A DNA stretch of 15,768 nt. Origin: Soehngenia sp035406565 (GTDB lineage: Bacteria; Bacillota; Clostridia; Tissierellales; Tissierellaceae). Position 1 is the first letter of the stretch. The number at the start of each line of letters is the position of its first letter. The notes beneath the pieces were generated by a model. That model was given only the letters and a program-made list of their open reading frames with translations, was not told the origin of the DNA and ran no database searches. A program made the translations under genes and the position numbers. The stretch lies in contig DAONLG010000033.1 of the NCBI GenBank assembly GCA_035406565.1, positions 1 to 15,768 on the forward strand. Reading direction: 5' to 3'. Positions 14,518-15,768 of this stretch are shown one piece after another.

Positions 14518-15768
14518 ATGTTTGAATTTAATATATATGAAAAAATTTTCAAAAAAATTCATTTTATTGGAATTGGTGGCATAAGCATGAGCGGCTTAGC
14601 AGAAATACTATTTTATAAAGGATTTGCAGTGACTGGTTCAGACGCCAAAAAAAGTAAAGTCACCGATCATCTGGAAAGTATTGGCATAAAAGTATTTATC
14701 GGCCATGATGCTAAAAATATAGATGATGCGGATTTAGTCATCTACACAGATGCCGTCTCAAATGATAATGTTGAACTGAATGCTTGTATTGAAAAAAAAA
14801 TACCATTAGTTGATAGAGCAACCTTTTTAGGAGCATTGATGAAAAACTACAAAGAAAGCATAGCAATTTCAGGCACTCATGGGAAAACAACAACTACGAG
14901 TATGCTCGCTACTGTTCTCAATTTCTCAGATTTGAATCCAACAATGTTAATAGGTGGGAATTTAGATGATATTGGAGGTAATGTTAAATTAGGTTCGGAT
15001 GATTTAATCTTGACTGAAGCTTGCGAATACAAAGCAAATATTTTAAAATATTATCCTACAATTGCTGTAATCTTAAATATAGATGAAGATCATCTAGATT
15101 ATTTTAAAGGGATTGAACATATAAAAGAAACATTTAAGGGATATTTTAAAAACATCCCAAAAGATGGATACTTAGTCGTCAATATAGATGATGAAAATAT
15201 CAATTCTATATTGGTTCACGCCAATTCAAATATAATTACTTTTGGAATCAATAATGATGCTTCAATAACTGCAAAGAATATTGAGTATGATGTACACGGA
15301 AATCCGTCATTTGACATTTATAAAGAACAAAATTTAATAGGAAATGTAAAATTGAATGTAATGGGAGAACACAATATATACAATGCATTGGCAACTTATT
15401 GTGTATCTAGCTTGATAGGAATGGAAGATAGAGATATACTAAATAAATTATCTCGTTTTAATGGAGTTCACAGAAGACTTGAGTATAAAGGATTATTAGG
15501 AGATGTAAAGATAATTGATGATTATGCTCATCATCCAACAGAGATAATGGCTTCTTTAAGAGCCATTAGAAAATCTACTAATGAAAAAATATATTGTGTG
15601 TTTCAACCTCATACTTTTACTAGAACGAAGATATTATTAGATGGTTTTGCAAAGGCTTTCGTTGATGCAGACAAAGTTATTATAGCTGATATATATGCTG
15701 CTAGAGAAAAAGATTTAGGAGAAATTCACTCTAGAGATCTCGCAGAAAAGATCAAGCTATCTGGCACT
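14518..15768 (+). CDS. murC: UDP-N-acetylmuramate--L-alanine ligase, 5' part (3' end outside window)
   Basis: Cytoplasmic ATP-dependent ligase that adds the first amino acid, L-alanine, to UDP-MurNAc in peptidoglycan synthesis. The first 417 codons are present of about 450-460 expected. Domain order is normal: a nucleotide-sugar-binding N-terminus with FIGIGGISMSGLA at about 17-29; the ATP loop SGTHGKTTTTSML; TEACEYKANIL; NIDEDHLDYF; the HNIYNAL hinge; the C-terminal domain with GVHRRLEYKG, DDYAHHPTEI, FQPHTFTRT and DIYAAREKDLGE. The start ATG 14518 has an AGGGGG site 7 bases upstream. It points away from spoVG. A run of nine A at 14792-14800 keeps the frame intact. Downstream genes are outside the window. 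Confidence 0.97.
   Translation, partial: MFEFNIYEKIFKKIHFIGIGGISMSGLAEILFYKGFAVTGSDAKKSKVTDHLESIGIKVFIGHDAKNIDDADLVIYTDAVSNDNVELNACIEKKIPLVDRATFLGALMKNYKESIAISGTHGKTTTTSMLATVLNFSDLNPTMLIGGNLDDIGGNVKLGSDDLILTEACEYKANILKYYPTIAVILNIDEDHLDYFKGIEHIKETFKGYFKNIPKDGYLVVNIDDENINSILVHANSNIITFGINNDASITAKNIEYDVHGNPSFDIYKEQNLIGNVKLNVMGEHNIYNALATYCVSSLIGMEDRDILNKLSRFNGVHRRLEYKGLLGDVKIIDDYAHHPTEIMASLRAIRKSTNEKIYCVFQPHTFTRTKILLDGFAKAFVDADKVIIADIYAAREKDLGEIHSRDLAEKIKLSGT

Noticed and set aside
1..15768. Mobile element, prophage, CRISPR or defence system
   Set aside because: Every coding stretch is a recognised core gene in conserved order; no transposase, integrase, direct repeat array or foreign-looking segment is seen.

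Overview
The window is a compact, AT-rich, housekeeping stretch of a low-G+C Gram-positive (Firmicutes/Bacillota) chromosome. A/T-ending codons dominate by eye; composition was not computed. Gene content and order match the well-known spoVG-glmU-prs-pth-mfd-yabM-yabN-yabO-divIC-yabR-tilS-hpt neighbourhood of Bacilli and Clostridia. An HU gene between the mazG-type gene and the yabO/rqcP gene points to the Clostridia/Tissierellia side, but the species cannot be fixed from this window. I see no mobile element, tRNA, rRNA or CRISPR array.

Layout. Everything left of about 14.3 kb is on the minus strand, so it reads from right to left: spoVG with its own terminator; a tight operon of glmU, prs, pth, mfd, a PrsA-like lipoprotein foldase, a YabM/SpoVB/MurJ-like flippase, a YabN-type mazG and hup; a strong terminator; rqcP (yabO); divIC with its own promoter; yabR with its own promoter and a terminator; then tilS and the 5' end of hpt, which leaves the window at base 1. 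On the plus strand, murC diverges from spoVG and leaves the window at the right end. The two divergent promoters share the 202-bp gap at 14316-14517.

How the genes work together. GlmU (UDP-GlcNAc), MurC and possibly the flippase serve peptidoglycan synthesis, and DivIC serves septation. Prs and Hpt feed and use PRPP. Pth, RqcP, TilS and perhaps the S1 protein serve translation and ribosome rescue. Mfd couples repair to transcription, HU compacts DNA, MazG-type domains clean nucleotide pools, and the PrsA-like protein folds exported proteins.

Most notable points. (1) tilS, normally essential, is split by a run of ten A's; removing one A restores a full-length 462-residue protein, so this is a sequencing error, a contingency tract or a transcriptional-slippage site. 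(2) The sporulation genes that interrupt this block in Bacillus (ctc, fin, spoVT, yabP, yabQ, spoIIE) are all absent, yet spoVG keeps what looks like a sigma-H-type promoter. (3) Two intrinsic terminators (hup/rqcP and yabR/tilS) sit so close to the next gene that there is no room for a promoter after them. I found no convincing previously undescribed multi-gene system; this is a conserved core region.
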